A DNA stretch of 16,652 nucleotides from an uncultured Peptoniphilus sp. (GCF_946222045.1 NZ_CAMILN010000038.1:1-16652); one strand, 5' to 3'. Counted from the first letter of the stretch, positions 7,771 through 15,301 are shown. Notes: generated by a model not told the origin, from the sequence alone. Numbers and translations are program-made.

Positions 7771-9865
7771 CTTCATCACCTACCATTTTAAAATCAATGT
7801 TGCCCATGTTGAGGTCAACATTTACAACTTTTATTGTCACATCGTCTCCAATGTGAAATTCTTTTTTCGTCCTGTAGTCAATGGCCCTGTAGTTGTCTTG
7901 GTCAAATTCATAGTAGCCGTCCATAGTCCTGTAGCCCACAAGTCCTTCGACTAGGTTATCAAGTTCAACAAACATTCCAAAGTTTGTGATAGAAGAAATC
8001 CTACCCTTGTAGACTTCTCCAATTCTCTCGGACATGTATTCAGCCATCTTAATGTCTTCAACTTGTCTTTCTGCTTCTTGGGCAACTTTTTCTGTCTTAG
8101 AAACTTGCTCTGCTATGTCTGGCAAGATTGCCTTTAGGTTTGTTATGTCTCCCTTGGAAAGTTTTCCCTGGATCTTCTTCTTTATAATCCTGTGGATTGT
8201 GAGGTCGGCATACCTTCTTATTGGAGAAGTGAAGTGGGAGTAGTGGTCAAAGGCCAAGCCAAAGTGAATGTCATTTACTTCAGAATACCTTGCCTTTGCC
8301 ATGGACCTTAGGGTCATAGTTGAGACAAACATCTCTTCCTTAGTCCCCTTTGCCTTTTCAAGAACCTTTTGCACATCTCTTGGCTCTACTTCTTCGTCAA
8401 AGTTAATCATATAACCAAGAGGTCGCAAGTAGGAGTTGAGTTCTGAAATTTTTTCATCCTTTGGTCTCTCGTGGATCCTGTATAAAAATGGAATTTTCTT
8501 AAAATAATATTCTTTTGCCACACAGACATTTGCCATAAGCATAAAGTCTTCGATGAGTTTGTTGGCTGATCTCCTGTCCCTCTTGTGGACATTTTGTGGC
8601 CAACCTTCCTCGTCAACTTCTATTATGACTTCTGGTATGTCAAAGTCTATGGCTCCACCCTTTTCTCTCCTATCTTCCAAAATTTTTGCAAGTTCATACA
8701 TCTTGTCTAGGGTCTTCTCAAGTCCCTTAAGAGATGGGTGGGAAATATTTTTTTCTAAGTAGTCAGAGACATTTTCATAAACAAGTCTCCTCTTAGAATT
8801 AATTACAGACTCAAGGATTTCATATTTTACTACTTGGCCCTTCTTGTCAATTTCTGCAAGTACAGACAGAGTTAACCTATCTACACCTTCATTTAGGGAA
8901 CAAATTCCATTGGAAAGTTCAAAGGGAAGCATTGGTATAACCTTGTCTAAAAGGTAGACTGAGTTTCCCCTCTTGAAGGCCTCTTCGTCTATTGGGGAGT
9001 ATTCTTCAACATAGTGGGACACATCGGCAATATGAACTCCTAAAATGTAGTTGCCGTTTTTTGCCACTTCAAGAGAAATTGCGTCGTCAAAGTCCTTGGA
9101 ATCGGCTCCGTCAATGGTAAAAGTTGTGAGCTCTCTTAGGTCCCTTCTTCCCTTCAAGTCATTTTCACTGACTTCTTGGGGAAGAGCCTTTGCTTCTGAT
9201 AGGGCGGCCTTTGGGAATTCCATAGGAAGGTCAAGACCTGCAGCCACAGAAAGAATATCAACGTCAGGATCTTCTGGATAACCCAAGACTTCCACAATTC
9301 TTCCCTCAGGTTTTTTATTTGCCTCTGGCCATTTTTCTATCTTAACTACAACCTTTTGACCATTCTTCGCCCCATTAAATTTCTTCTTTGGAACATAAAT
9401 ATCCATGGCCATCTTGCTCTCATCTGATACTACAAAGCCAAAGTCCCTTTTGCTTTGAAAGACTCCAACAAATTTTGTGTTGACCCTCTTAACAATAGAG
9501 AGAACCTTGCCCTCTGGCTTGTCACCAGAAGATTCCCTGTATCTTCTCACGATTACTTCATCGCCATTTAAGGCTGAGTCAAGGTTGTTTTTAGATATAT
9601 AAATATCTTCGTCAAGATTTTCGCTTATCAAAAATCCAAAACCCTTGGCATTTGTTTGAAGTTTTCCAAAAAAGAATTTGTCATTGTCCACAAGTCTATA
9701 CTTCTTCCTGTGGTCCATGAAAATTAGGCCCTCGTCTTCAAGTTCCTCTAGAATCCTATTAAATTCTTTTCTCTCCTTGTTCTTAATTTTAAATAACCTA
9801 GCAAGTTCATCTTTTGTCCTTGGCTTTGACTTTTCAATAAGTTCTAAAATCTTTTCTTTAATCAT
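7763..9865 (-). CDS. rnr: Ribonuclease R
   Basis: Processive 3'-to-5' exoribonuclease that digests structured RNA and, with SmpB/tmRNA, non-stop mRNA. 700 residues, somewhat shorter than Bacillus or E. coli RNase R, mainly because the C-terminus ends right after S1 with no long Lys-rich tail. Order of parts: N-terminal winged-helix-like region (about 1-58), two cold-shock RNA-binding domains (GKLQTNAKGFGFLI near 67-80; FVGVFQSKRDFGFVV near 132-146), the RNB catalytic domain from about 240, and an S1 domain at about 615-695 (GRISSITNFGMFVELDN). The catalytic acidic cluster IDGADSKDFDDAISL is intact, giving Asp252, Asp258, Asp260 and Asp261. The start ATG overlaps the ddl stop as TAATG, and a GGAG lies about 10 bases upstream, so it is probably translationally coupled to ddl. 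smpB follows with an 8-base overlap, a common pairing in bacteria. Confidence 0.96.
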   Translation of the reverse strand: MIKEKILELIEKSKPRTKDELARLFKIKNKERKEFNRILEELEDEGLIFMDHRKKYRLVDNDKFFFGKLQTNAKGFGFLISENLDEDIYISKNNLDSALNGDEVIVRRYRESSGDKPEGKVLSIVKRVNTKFVGVFQSKRDFGFVVSDESKMAMDIYVPKKKFNGAKNGQKVVVKIEKWPEANKKPEGRIVEVLGYPEDPDVDILSVAAGLDLPMEFPKAALSEAKALPQEVSENDLKGRRDLRELTTFTIDGADSKDFDDAISLEVAKNGNYILGVHIADVSHYVEEYSPIDEEAFKRGNSVYLLDKVIPMLPFELSNGICSLNEGVDRLTLSVLAEIDKKGQVVKYEILESVINSKRRLVYENVSDYLEKNISHPSLKGLEKTLDKMYELAKILEDRREKGGAIDFDIPEVIIEVDEEGWPQNVHKRDRRSANKLIEDFMLMANVCVAKEYYFKKIPFLYRIHERPKDEKISELNSYLRPLGYMINFDEEVEPRDVQKVLEKAKGTKEEMFVSTMTLRSMAKARYSEVNDIHFGLAFDHYSHFTSPIRRYADLTIHRIIKKKIQGKLSKGDITNLKAILPDIAEQVSKTEKVAQEAERQVEDIKMAEYMSERIGEVYKGRISSITNFGMFVELDNLVEGLVGYRTMDGYYEFDQDNYRAIDYRTKKEFHIGDDVTIKVVNVDLNMGNIDFKMVGDEDE

Positions 9866-11037
9866 TAAATCTTTGCTCCATAACTTGTCATACTAAATAA
9901 ATTTGAATCAATGGAATAGTTATTTGCAGCTCTCTCACTGTGTCTTGCCTTACCAAGTTCAATTAGCCTAGTGATTAGGTCTCTAATCATAAGTCCGTCA
10001 ACCTCGTAGAGGTAGAAGGCAATGGAACCAGGAAGGGTATTTATTTCATTTACATAAGCCTTGTCGCCGTCAACTAAGAAGTCAATTCTTGCAACACCTG
10101 CACCATCAATTGCGGAGAAGGCTTTTTTTGCAAGTTCCTTAATTTCCTTTTCAAGCTCTGGCTTAAGTTCTGCTGGAAGTTTTTTGTTTTGGTGCTTTTG
10201 AGATGATTTAGCTCCCTTAGAGCCAGAAACATACTTGTCTTCGTACTTTAAAAGGTCCTTAAAACCAAGAGGTTCTTCTGCAGCAGAAACCCTTAGGTCA
10301 TCTTCATAACCAAGGACTGCCACGTTAATTTCTCTTGGGTTAACAACAGCTTCTTCCACAATAATCTTTCTGTCGTAGTGGGCTGCAACTTCTAAGGCCT
10401 TTGAAAGGTCGAGGGCATTTTCAACTCTTGAAATCCCTATTGATGAGCCAAGGTTAGCTGGCTTAACAAAAAGTGGGAAGTTTAGGTCCTTGCACTTTTC
10501 TATTACTCCCTTTAGGTTTTTAAGTTCTTCTCTGAAGAAGTATTTGTATCTTGTCATTGGGATATCTTCTGATTCAAAGACCTTTCTCATAATGACCTTG
10601 TCCATGCCAACCGCAGCAGACATAACTCCGCAACCAGTGTAAGGCATGCCCATAAGTTCAAAGAGCCCTTGGGTACATCCATCTTCACCAAAAGTTCCGT
10701 GGAGGGCAAAGAAGATTCCATCAATTTTTTCGTAAACTTCTACTGAATCGTATTCTGCCTTAAAAAGTTTCTTTGGATTATGCTTTACATAGTATAAGTT
10801 TTTGTTTCCATATTCTGGCTTGAAGAAGACCTCTACTCCATCGTGGAAGTCTTGGTCCTTGTAGGACTTGAAGTTCTTTAAGCTTTCTCCTGACAAGAAC
10901 TTGCCATCTTTTGTAATATAAATTGGAATAGGATTGTACTTGGACTTATCCATATTTTCAATAATTTGCATTCCTGTAATAACAGAAACTTCGTGTTCAA
11001 CGGATCTTCCCCCGAAGATTACACCTATATTTTCCAT
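9865..11037 (-). CDS. ddl: D-alanine--D-alanine ligase
   Basis: Cytoplasmic ATP-grasp enzyme that joins two D-Ala for peptidoglycan precursors. 390 residues, slightly longer than the usual 350-370. Motifs: GGRSVEHEVSVIT at 9-21, LHGTFGEDGCTQG at 112-124, VKPANLGSSIGISRV at 191-205, EEAVVNPREINVAVLG at 228-243, and metal/ATP residues in VARIDFLVDGDKAYVNEIN at 315-333. The loop KYEDKYVSG keeps a Lys-Tyr pair matching the E. coli DdlB omega loop YEAKY, as expected for D-Ala-D-Ala and not a D-Ala-D-lactate (VanA-type) enzyme; this is inferred from motif alignment. I choose the ATG at 11037, with GAGGAG 7 bases upstream and the family-typical start MENIGVIFGG; the frame is open back to 11115 but that would run inside murF. 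It starts 4 bases after the murF stop and ends in a TAATG overlap with rnr. Confidence 0.96.
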   Translation of the reverse strand: MENIGVIFGGRSVEHEVSVITGMQIIENMDKSKYNPIPIYITKDGKFLSGESLKNFKSYKDQDFHDGVEVFFKPEYGNKNLYYVKHNPKKLFKAEYDSVEVYEKIDGIFFALHGTFGEDGCTQGLFELMGMPYTGCGVMSAAVGMDKVIMRKVFESEDIPMTRYKYFFREELKNLKGVIEKCKDLNFPLFVKPANLGSSIGISRVENALDLSKALEVAAHYDRKIIVEEAVVNPREINVAVLGYEDDLRVSAAEEPLGFKDLLKYEDKYVSGSKGAKSSQKHQNKKLPAELKPELEKEIKELAKKAFSAIDGAGVARIDFLVDGDKAYVNEINTLPGSIAFYLYEVDGLMIRDLITRLIELGKARHSERAANNYSIDSNLFSMTSYGAKI

Positions 11038-11041
11038 TTTT

Positions 11042-12595
11042 TCACTCCTCATTGTAATTGTCAGGAAGGTCATTTTCAAAGAGAACGACATCTCCCGCCA
11101 TTGAAATCTTTGCAAGAACTTGAGTTGCCTCGTCTAGTGAAGAAACCCTATAAATTTTTTCTTCATCAAAGTTTTTATCCTTAAGGCCTTCATAGATTGG
11201 AAGAGTTCTCTTTTTGCCAACCAAAATTGCAAAATCAAGGACATCTGCCATAACTTGACCTATTTTTCTATTTTCTTCTTCTTCCATATCTCCAAGCTCA
11301 ACCATACCTGGTGTTATTATTATCTTCCTGTGGTCCTTAAATTCTCTCAAAACATCGAGAGCAGCCCTAAAGCCCACTGGGTTTGAGTTAAAGGCATCAT
11401 CAATAACTATGGTGTCATTTGATGATGGAATAAGTGAAAGTCTGTGTTCCACTGGCTCAACCTTGGATATTCCCCTTTGGATTTCCTCTAGGCTAAGTCC
11501 CAAGACGTGGGCAGCAGTCGCTGATGCAAGAAGGTTGGAGATGTTGTGGACTCCAAGAAGTCTTGTGGAGCACTTGATTTCTCCTGCCCCCTTAATGTGG
11601 AGGACAAATTCTGATCCTCTTTCATTTACCTTTATGTCATCTGCATAGACATCTAGCTTGTCAAAGTCCTTAGTTCCATACCTATAAGTCTTTTTCTTTG
11701 TCTTGTCTGCAAGGGGTTTGACATAGTCGTTGTCGTAGTTGAAAATTGCAATCCCATCTTCTGGCAGGTCTTCAATTAATTCGTACTTTGTCTTTTGTAT
11801 ATTTTCAATTGTCTTAAAAAGGTGCATGTGAGTTGGCCCAATGGCAGTTATTATCCCAATATCTGGTTGGACAAGTTCTGCAACCTCGTGGATTTCTCCA
11901 GGGACCTTGGCACCTAGCTCTGCAATGAAAACTTCCCTGTCACTTTCAAGTTCGTTGTTGATGATTTTTGAAAGTCCCATAGGTGTGTTAAAGGATGATG
12001 GTGTGTTTTTAACCCTTAGGCCTTCAGATAAAATTGTGTCTGAAATAAATTTAACTGAAGTCTTTCCAAAAGACCCTGTAATTCCAAGGACCTTTAGGCC
12101 ATCTTCTTTCTTGAATTTTTTAATCTTTTTCTGAGCTGACCTATAGAAGCCCATGTTTATCTTATCTTCAGTAGGTTTTGCCCACTTGTTTGTCAAAATT
12201 AGTAGCCTGTATTGGTAAAAGTAAATTAAAAATGACAAGATCAATGTAGCTAAAATTGAAATCACATAGGATCCTGATCCATCAAAAAGACCTAGCGAAA
12301 AAACAACTACAAGGACAAAGGCAATATAGTTTACAAGCTTGTGCTTCTTTAAAAGTCTCTTTGCCCTGTCAGTCCAAACTATGGGAGTCTTTTGGTTTTT
12401 GTCTAGCTTATATACTAGCTTGTTCATCTTTTCTTTGCTGTTCTTCAAAAATGTCTTGTATTCATCATTGTCGTAGCCCTCTAATTGGAGCATGTGAATT
12501 GGAAAATTACTCCTAATTAGGGAATAATAAAGTGCCACACATATAATTACAAAATCTATTAAAAAAATTGGCAGTCTCTGTAAAAAATATTCCAT
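11042..12595 (-). CDS. murF: MurF-like D-Ala-D-Ala-adding Mur ligase with N-terminal membrane domain
   Basis: Expected to add D-Ala-D-Ala to UDP-MurNAc-tripeptide using ATP. 517 residues. Residues about 165-517 carry Mur ligase central and C-terminal domains: P-loop GITGSFGKTS at 171-180, SFNTPMG at 201-207, AELGAKVPGEI at 225-235, GPTHMHLF at 253-260, NIQKTKYEL at 265-273 (candidate carbamylated Lys), GVHNISNLLASA at 348-359, and DDAFNSNP at 399-406, equivalent to the DDSYNANP of canonical MurF. The usual MurF N-terminal UDP-substrate domain is not visible; residues 1-140 hold about three membrane helices (8-28, 89-104, 109-129) around a charged linker. Membrane-fused MurF homologues occur in Clostridia-type genomes, as far as I recall. 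Position directly upstream of ddl, with a 4-base gap, strongly supports the D-Ala-D-Ala role. Start ATG has AGGAG about 6 bases upstream. An alternative would be another Mur-ligase reaction on a lipid-linked substrate. Confidence 0.88.
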   Translation of the reverse strand: MEYFLQRLPIFLIDFVIICVALYYSLIRSNFPIHMLQLEGYDNDEYKTFLKNSKEKMNKLVYKLDKNQKTPIVWTDRAKRLLKKHKLVNYIAFVLVVVFSLGLFDGSGSYVISILATLILSFLIYFYQYRLLILTNKWAKPTEDKINMGFYRSAQKKIKKFKKEDGLKVLGITGSFGKTSVKFISDTILSEGLRVKNTPSSFNTPMGLSKIINNELESDREVFIAELGAKVPGEIHEVAELVQPDIGIITAIGPTHMHLFKTIENIQKTKYELIEDLPEDGIAIFNYDNDYVKPLADKTKKKTYRYGTKDFDKLDVYADDIKVNERGSEFVLHIKGAGEIKCSTRLLGVHNISNLLASATAAHVLGLSLEEIQRGISKVEPVEHRLSLIPSSNDTIVIDDAFNSNPVGFRAALDVLREFKDHRKIIITPGMVELGDMEEEENRKIGQVMADVLDFAILVGKKRTLPIYEGLKDKNFDEEKIYRVSSLDEATQVLAKISMAGDVVLFENDLPDNYNEE

Positions 12596-12604
12596 TAAAA
12601 TCTC

Positions 12605-13381
12605 CTAATCTAAAAACGAATTAATAACTGCATTAAACTGACCAAACTTGTCAAGGTAGGAATAGTGCCCAGCCCCTTCTAGGACAACTAGGCCAGAGTT
12701 TTTTATCTCTTCTTCAAATATCTTACCCATGTAAAGGGGGGTTGCATCGTCCTTATCTCCCCAGATGAGAAGGGTTTCTGCATCAATATTTTTGAATTCT
12801 TCCCTTGTGGACTCATTAACAACCTTTACAAAGCATTTTCTCATAATTCCATCTGCTGCCTGGTAGTCGTCGGACCCATGTTTTTTATAAAACTTTGCCA
12901 GGGACTCCTCATTATTGCCATGAGTTAGCGTATAGAATTTTTTTGCTGCCTTAAAGGAATAGACCTTGGCATAATAAGAAAGCTTTCTCTTGGGAAGGAC
13001 TCCCGATGCATCGATTATTATAAGCTTTTCAACCCTATCCTTATTGCGTGAACCCAAAATCGTTAGGGTCTTGCCACCAAAGGAGTGACCAACAAAGGTC
13101 GCCTTCTTGATATTAAAGTGGTCTAAGAACTTTAAGAGAAATTCATAATAATCATAGGTCCCCATGACTTCTCTTGGGTTTTCGCTGTCCCCAAAGCCTG
13201 GTGCATCATAGGCATAAACTGTGTAATCCTCTGGGATAGCATTAAAAATCGGCATAATTGACTCAATATATGCACCCCAACCGTGGAGAATGACAAGGAC
13301 TTTCTTGCCACCCTCCCTCTTTTTATATGCAGTTTTAATTCCGTCAATTTCAACAAATTCTTTATCTATTTTCATCTTCAT
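12605..13381 (-). CDS. Alpha/beta-hydrolase fold protein
   Basis: 258 residues, a normal length for a small single-domain hydrolase with a cap. The catalytic parts are intact: oxyanion motif HGWG at 33-36, nucleophile elbow GHSFGG with Ser100, acid Asp211 in WGDKDDATP, and His239 in GAGHYSYLD. The segment AYDAPGFGDSENP at 57-69 is typical of the family. The substrate cannot be read from sequence; lipid ester, lactone, peptide or thioester are all possible. No signal peptide, so cytoplasmic. It lies in the operon between a coiled-coil protein and murF, 9 bases before murF. Its start overlaps the upstream gene by about 20 bases. Two in-frame ATGs (13381 and 13375) are equally plausible, since no clear ribosome site decides between them. 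Placement with cell-wall genes suggests, but does not show, an envelope-related role. Confidence 0.88.
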   Translation of the reverse strand: MKMKIDKEFVEIDGIKTAYKKREGGKKVLVILHGWGAYIESIMPIFNAIPEDYTVYAYDAPGFGDSENPREVMGTYDYYEFLLKFLDHFNIKKATFVGHSFGGKTLTILGSRNKDRVEKLIIIDASGVLPKRKLSYYAKVYSFKAAKKFYTLTHGNNEESLAKFYKKHGSDDYQAADGIMRKCFVKVVNESTREEFKNIDAETLLIWGDKDDATPLYMGKIFEEEIKNSGLVVLEGAGHYSYLDKFGQFNAVINSFLD

Positions 13382-13808
13382 CTTCTTCTATAAAAATTAT
13401 TGAGCCCTGGTCTTCTTCTTGGGAAGTATCTTTTTCATCCCTAACAAAAATTGAAGAAGAATCATTGTCTCCTGGACTAGTCACATCTTCTGTGAAATTT
13501 ATCCCCGATGTCTTTTCGCTTAGGTCAAGGCCCATCTTTAGTGAAGATATTCTTGACTCTAGTCTGTCAATCTCCTGCAAGGTCCTATCAACATCGAGAT
13601 CAGACCCCTCTCCCCTAAGGGACTTGTATTGGTGCCTTCCTAGTTTCTCAAAGGCTTCGCTAAGTCTTCTCTCTTCGTTTAAAATTTCGTATCTCAACCT
13701 TGCTGTCTTTTTAATTTCTTGTGATTCCTTCACAAGTTTTTTCTTTAGATAATTTAAATTTCCAGCTAGGTCATTTAAATTGCCATCAAGACTGTCAAAA
13801 AATCCCAC
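13362..13808 (-). CDS. Hypothetical coiled-coil protein with acidic tail
   Basis: 148 residues; no family recognised. Residues about 15-100 are strongly helical and charged, with regular Leu/Ile spacing suggesting a coiled coil (LNYLKKKLVKES, DRTLQEIDRLESRISSLK). Residues 113-148 are a disordered-looking, very acidic tail (EEDQGS, EEDEDENR). There is no signal peptide or membrane helix, so it is probably cytoplasmic. The GTG start at 13808 has AGGTGAT about 4-5 bases upstream and lies only about 15-20 bases after the likely transcription start, making this the first gene of the six-gene operon. Its end overlaps the hydrolase gene. The layout of a basic helical first half and an acidic tail could suit a scaffold or adaptor protein, but that is a guess. 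Confidence 0.8.
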   Translation of the reverse strand: MGFFDSLDGNLNDLAGNLNYLKKKLVKESQEIKKTARLRYEILNEERRLSEAFEKLGRHQYKSLRGEGSDLDVDRTLQEIDRLESRISSLKMGLDLSEKTSGINFTEDVTSPGDNDSSSIFVRDEKDTSQEEDQGSIIFIEEDEDENR

Positions 13809-13830
13809 AACATCACCTCGAATCTATGTT

Positions 13831-13859
13831 ATTATACCAAAAATCTCCAATCTTTTAAA
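13831..13859 (-). promoter_or_regulatory. Extended -10 promoter of the six-gene ddl-rnr-smpB operon
   Basis: On the minus strand: -35 TTTAAA (13859 to 13854), a 17-base spacer, and consensus -10 TATAAT (13836 to 13831) preceded by TGG, i.e. TGnTATAAT. The predicted start is about 15-20 bases before the GTG at 13808, leaving just enough leader for the AGGTGAT ribosome site. No other convincing promoter gap exists downstream until the terminator at 7307-7333. Confidence 0.75.
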
Positions 13860-13907
13860 TACTGCCCTTGTTTTCTTTCCCCTTAATTGGGTAATAAAGG
13901 ATTGGAG
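13845..13907 (+). repeat. Inverted repeat that could mask the glutaredoxin ribosome site
   Basis: CTCCAATC at 13845-13852 is perfectly complementary to GATTGGAG at 13900-13907, and the second arm covers GGAG of the GGAGGG ribosome site of the gene starting at 13915. The 47-base loop is long, so the pairing may be weak. It would only form if the plus-strand transcript starts upstream of 13845, which is not established. The first arm also lies in the spacer of the minus-strand promoter. Confidence 0.35.
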
Positions 13908-13914
13908 GGATAAT

Positions 13915-14154
13915 ATGGAAAAATTAACTTTATATGTAGGAACAACTTGCCCATTTTGTAAAAAGGTAGAATCCTTTATGGAAGATAAGGGCATCGACTC
14001 TGTAGAAATTAAAAATATAGACGAAGATAAAGAAGCACGTGAATACCTAATTGAAAAGGGCGGCAAAAAACAAGTGCCTTGCCTATTCATTGGTGACAAG
14101 CCTCTTTATGAATCACTAGACATTATTAAATACCTAAAAGAAAATGTAGCATAA
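13915..14154 (+). CDS. Glutaredoxin-like thiol oxidoreductase
   Basis: Small cytoplasmic redox protein, 79 residues, similar in length to NrdH/GrxC-type glutaredoxins. It has a redox-active CPFC motif at 12-15 following LTLYVGTT, a cis-proline segment QVPCLFIG at 53-60, and the C-terminal DIIKYLKEN helix. An extra Cys at 56 sits next to the cis-proline. It would reduce disulfides or mixed thiols; the natural partner is unknown. The frame is open back to 13780, but the ATG at 13915 has a strong GGAGGG 6 bases upstream and gives the normal protein length. It is divergent from the six-gene operon and convergent with the HAAS-like membrane gene, with which it shares a terminator. I could not pick a convincing promoter on its strand. 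Confidence 0.92.
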   Translation: MEKLTLYVGTTCPFCKKVESFMEDKGIDSVEIKNIDEDKEAREYLIEKGGKKQVPCLFIGDKPLYESLDIIKYLKENVA

Positions 14155-14168
14155 ATTTATAGCAAAAG

Positions 14169-14208
14169 AAAAGACAGGGATTGGGTCTTATTTCAATCTC
14201 TGTCTTTT
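14169..14208. terminator. Bidirectional terminator between glutaredoxin and the HAAS-like gene
   Basis: A 15-bp stem pairs 14169-14183 (AAAAGACAGGGATTG) with 14194-14208 (CAATCTCTGTCTTTT), with one G-T wobble and a 10-base loop. The T-run follows on the plus strand to 14210; on the minus strand the stem is followed by TTTTCTTTT. The TGA stop of the minus-strand gene (14193-14195) lies within this structure. Confidence 0.87.
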
Positions 14209-15086
14209 TTATTTCTTCTTTTGTTTTTCTTTCTCTTTTTTCGCGATAGCAATATATTTTTTGACTTTGAAATAGTGTAAGAATTTAAAATTAAATTAAT
14301 GATATTGCAAAGGATTATAATCTTTACGGCAAAAATCCTTGGCATGAAATAGCTTGTAACAAAAATCAAACTAAGAATGCTAAAGATGTCCACAAAATAC
14401 TCCACATACATAGTCATAGAAAAAATTGTGTTTTCTGAAAATTTCAAGTTGACAGAAAGCACGTTAATAAAGAATAAAAGCATGACAAAGGAATAAGTAA
14501 CTATGGAAATATTAATGCTGGCAGTCAAGATATAAACCTGTAGCATAAAAAACATAGAAAACTTAACAATGAGTAGTCCAATCTCATAGGCCTCAAGCTT
14601 AAGTTTTTGTGACTCGTAAAGCTTATCAATGTCCCAATCTTCCATTAGGGCATTTAAAATCTTTGTTGTCTTAATCTTTTCGCAGATCCAAGATGGCAAA
14701 AGACTTAATATAAAAATGCTAACCACAAGGCTCTTTAAGATATCAAACAAGCCTGTCCCTTGAAAGCGTCTAAAGTAGTTAAAGGTAAATAATAGAAGAC
14801 CAACAAGGGCAGAGATTGATAAAATCTTTAAAAATGCCTTAAAGATTTCATAGTTTTTGCCACTTATGAGAAAATTGCCTGGCTCACTATAGGCTCCTGC
14901 AAACTCGTAGGGGTTTCCCATCCTATTTAATTCTTTTTTTATATCTTCTTCCGTGTAAATTTCTGGAAGTCTATCTCTCAGTATATCTAAAAAATCCTCT
15001 TTGGCAGCTTCTTGCTTATCATAGGGGATGTATCTTTGCAAATAATAAATATATCTATCGACGAGTTCATGTTCATTTAATTTCAT
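14193..15086 (-). CDS. Membrane protein with HAAS-like N-terminal domain
   Basis: 297 residues. Residues 1-68 resemble the HAAS/DUF1700-type domain: a helical RYIYYLQRYIPYDKQ segment, an acidic middle (DFLDILRDRLPEIYTEED), and the ending KELNRMGNPYEFAGAY, equivalent to the LGDPEELA-type end of the family. About six membrane helices follow (near 86-104, 114-131, 168-188, 192-210, 228-247, 251-269), and the protein ends in a strongly basic tail of Arg, Lys and Asn (281-297). HAAS-domain membrane proteins commonly sit beside a PadR regulator and act in envelope signalling; no PadR gene is present in this window. The ATG has GAGGATG about 7 bases upstream, and a TTTAAA/TATAAT promoter lies just upstream. 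It appears monocistronic. Function unknown; identification of the domain is by pattern only. Confidence 0.78.
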   Translation of the reverse strand: MKLNEHELVDRYIYYLQRYIPYDKQEAAKEDFLDILRDRLPEIYTEEDIKKELNRMGNPYEFAGAYSEPGNFLISGKNYEIFKAFLKILSISALVGLLLFTFNYFRRFQGTGLFDILKSLVVSIFILSLLPSWICEKIKTTKILNALMEDWDIDKLYESQKLKLEAYEIGLLIVKFSMFFMLQVYILTASINISIVTYSFVMLLFFINVLSVNLKFSENTIFSMTMYVEYFVDIFSILSLIFVTSYFMPRIFAVKIIILCNIINLILNSYTISKSKNILLSRKKRKKNKRRNKKDRD

Positions 15087-15104
15087 AAAATCATCCTCGT
15101 TTAT

Positions 15105-15133
15105 ATTATAAGTTAAATATTGGTTCTTTTAAA
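15105..15133 (-). promoter_or_regulatory. Sigma-A promoter of the HAAS-like gene
   Basis: On the minus strand: -35 TTTAAA (15133 to 15128), a 17-base spacer, and consensus -10 TATAAT (15110 to 15105), about 20 bases before the start codon at 15086. It uses the same -35 hexamer and spacing as the promoter at 13831-13859. The region is very A/T-rich, so chance matches are possible, but the exact -10 and distance to the gene are good. Confidence 0.55.
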
Positions 15134-15301
15134 TAAATAATATTAAATTTAAAAATTATTTTGATTTTCTCTCTACAAGTTATAAATTTTAAATTTCTTG
15201 TGGGTTTCTTACTGGATCTTAAAAATAAATTTTATTTTTCTAATTTTAAAATTTTTAGTCTGTAAAATCTTTTTCTATAAATCAAAAATTCCAATAAAAA
15301 A

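Noticed and set aside
9865..11115. A longer D-Ala-D-Ala ligase starting at 11115
   Set aside because: The extra 26 residues would overlap the end of murF, are not family-like, and have a poorer ribosome site than the ATG at 11037.
13780..14154. A longer glutaredoxin starting at 13780
   Set aside because: The extension crosses the divergent promoter and the first codons of the opposite gene; the strong GGAGGG and the normal length favour the ATG at 13915.
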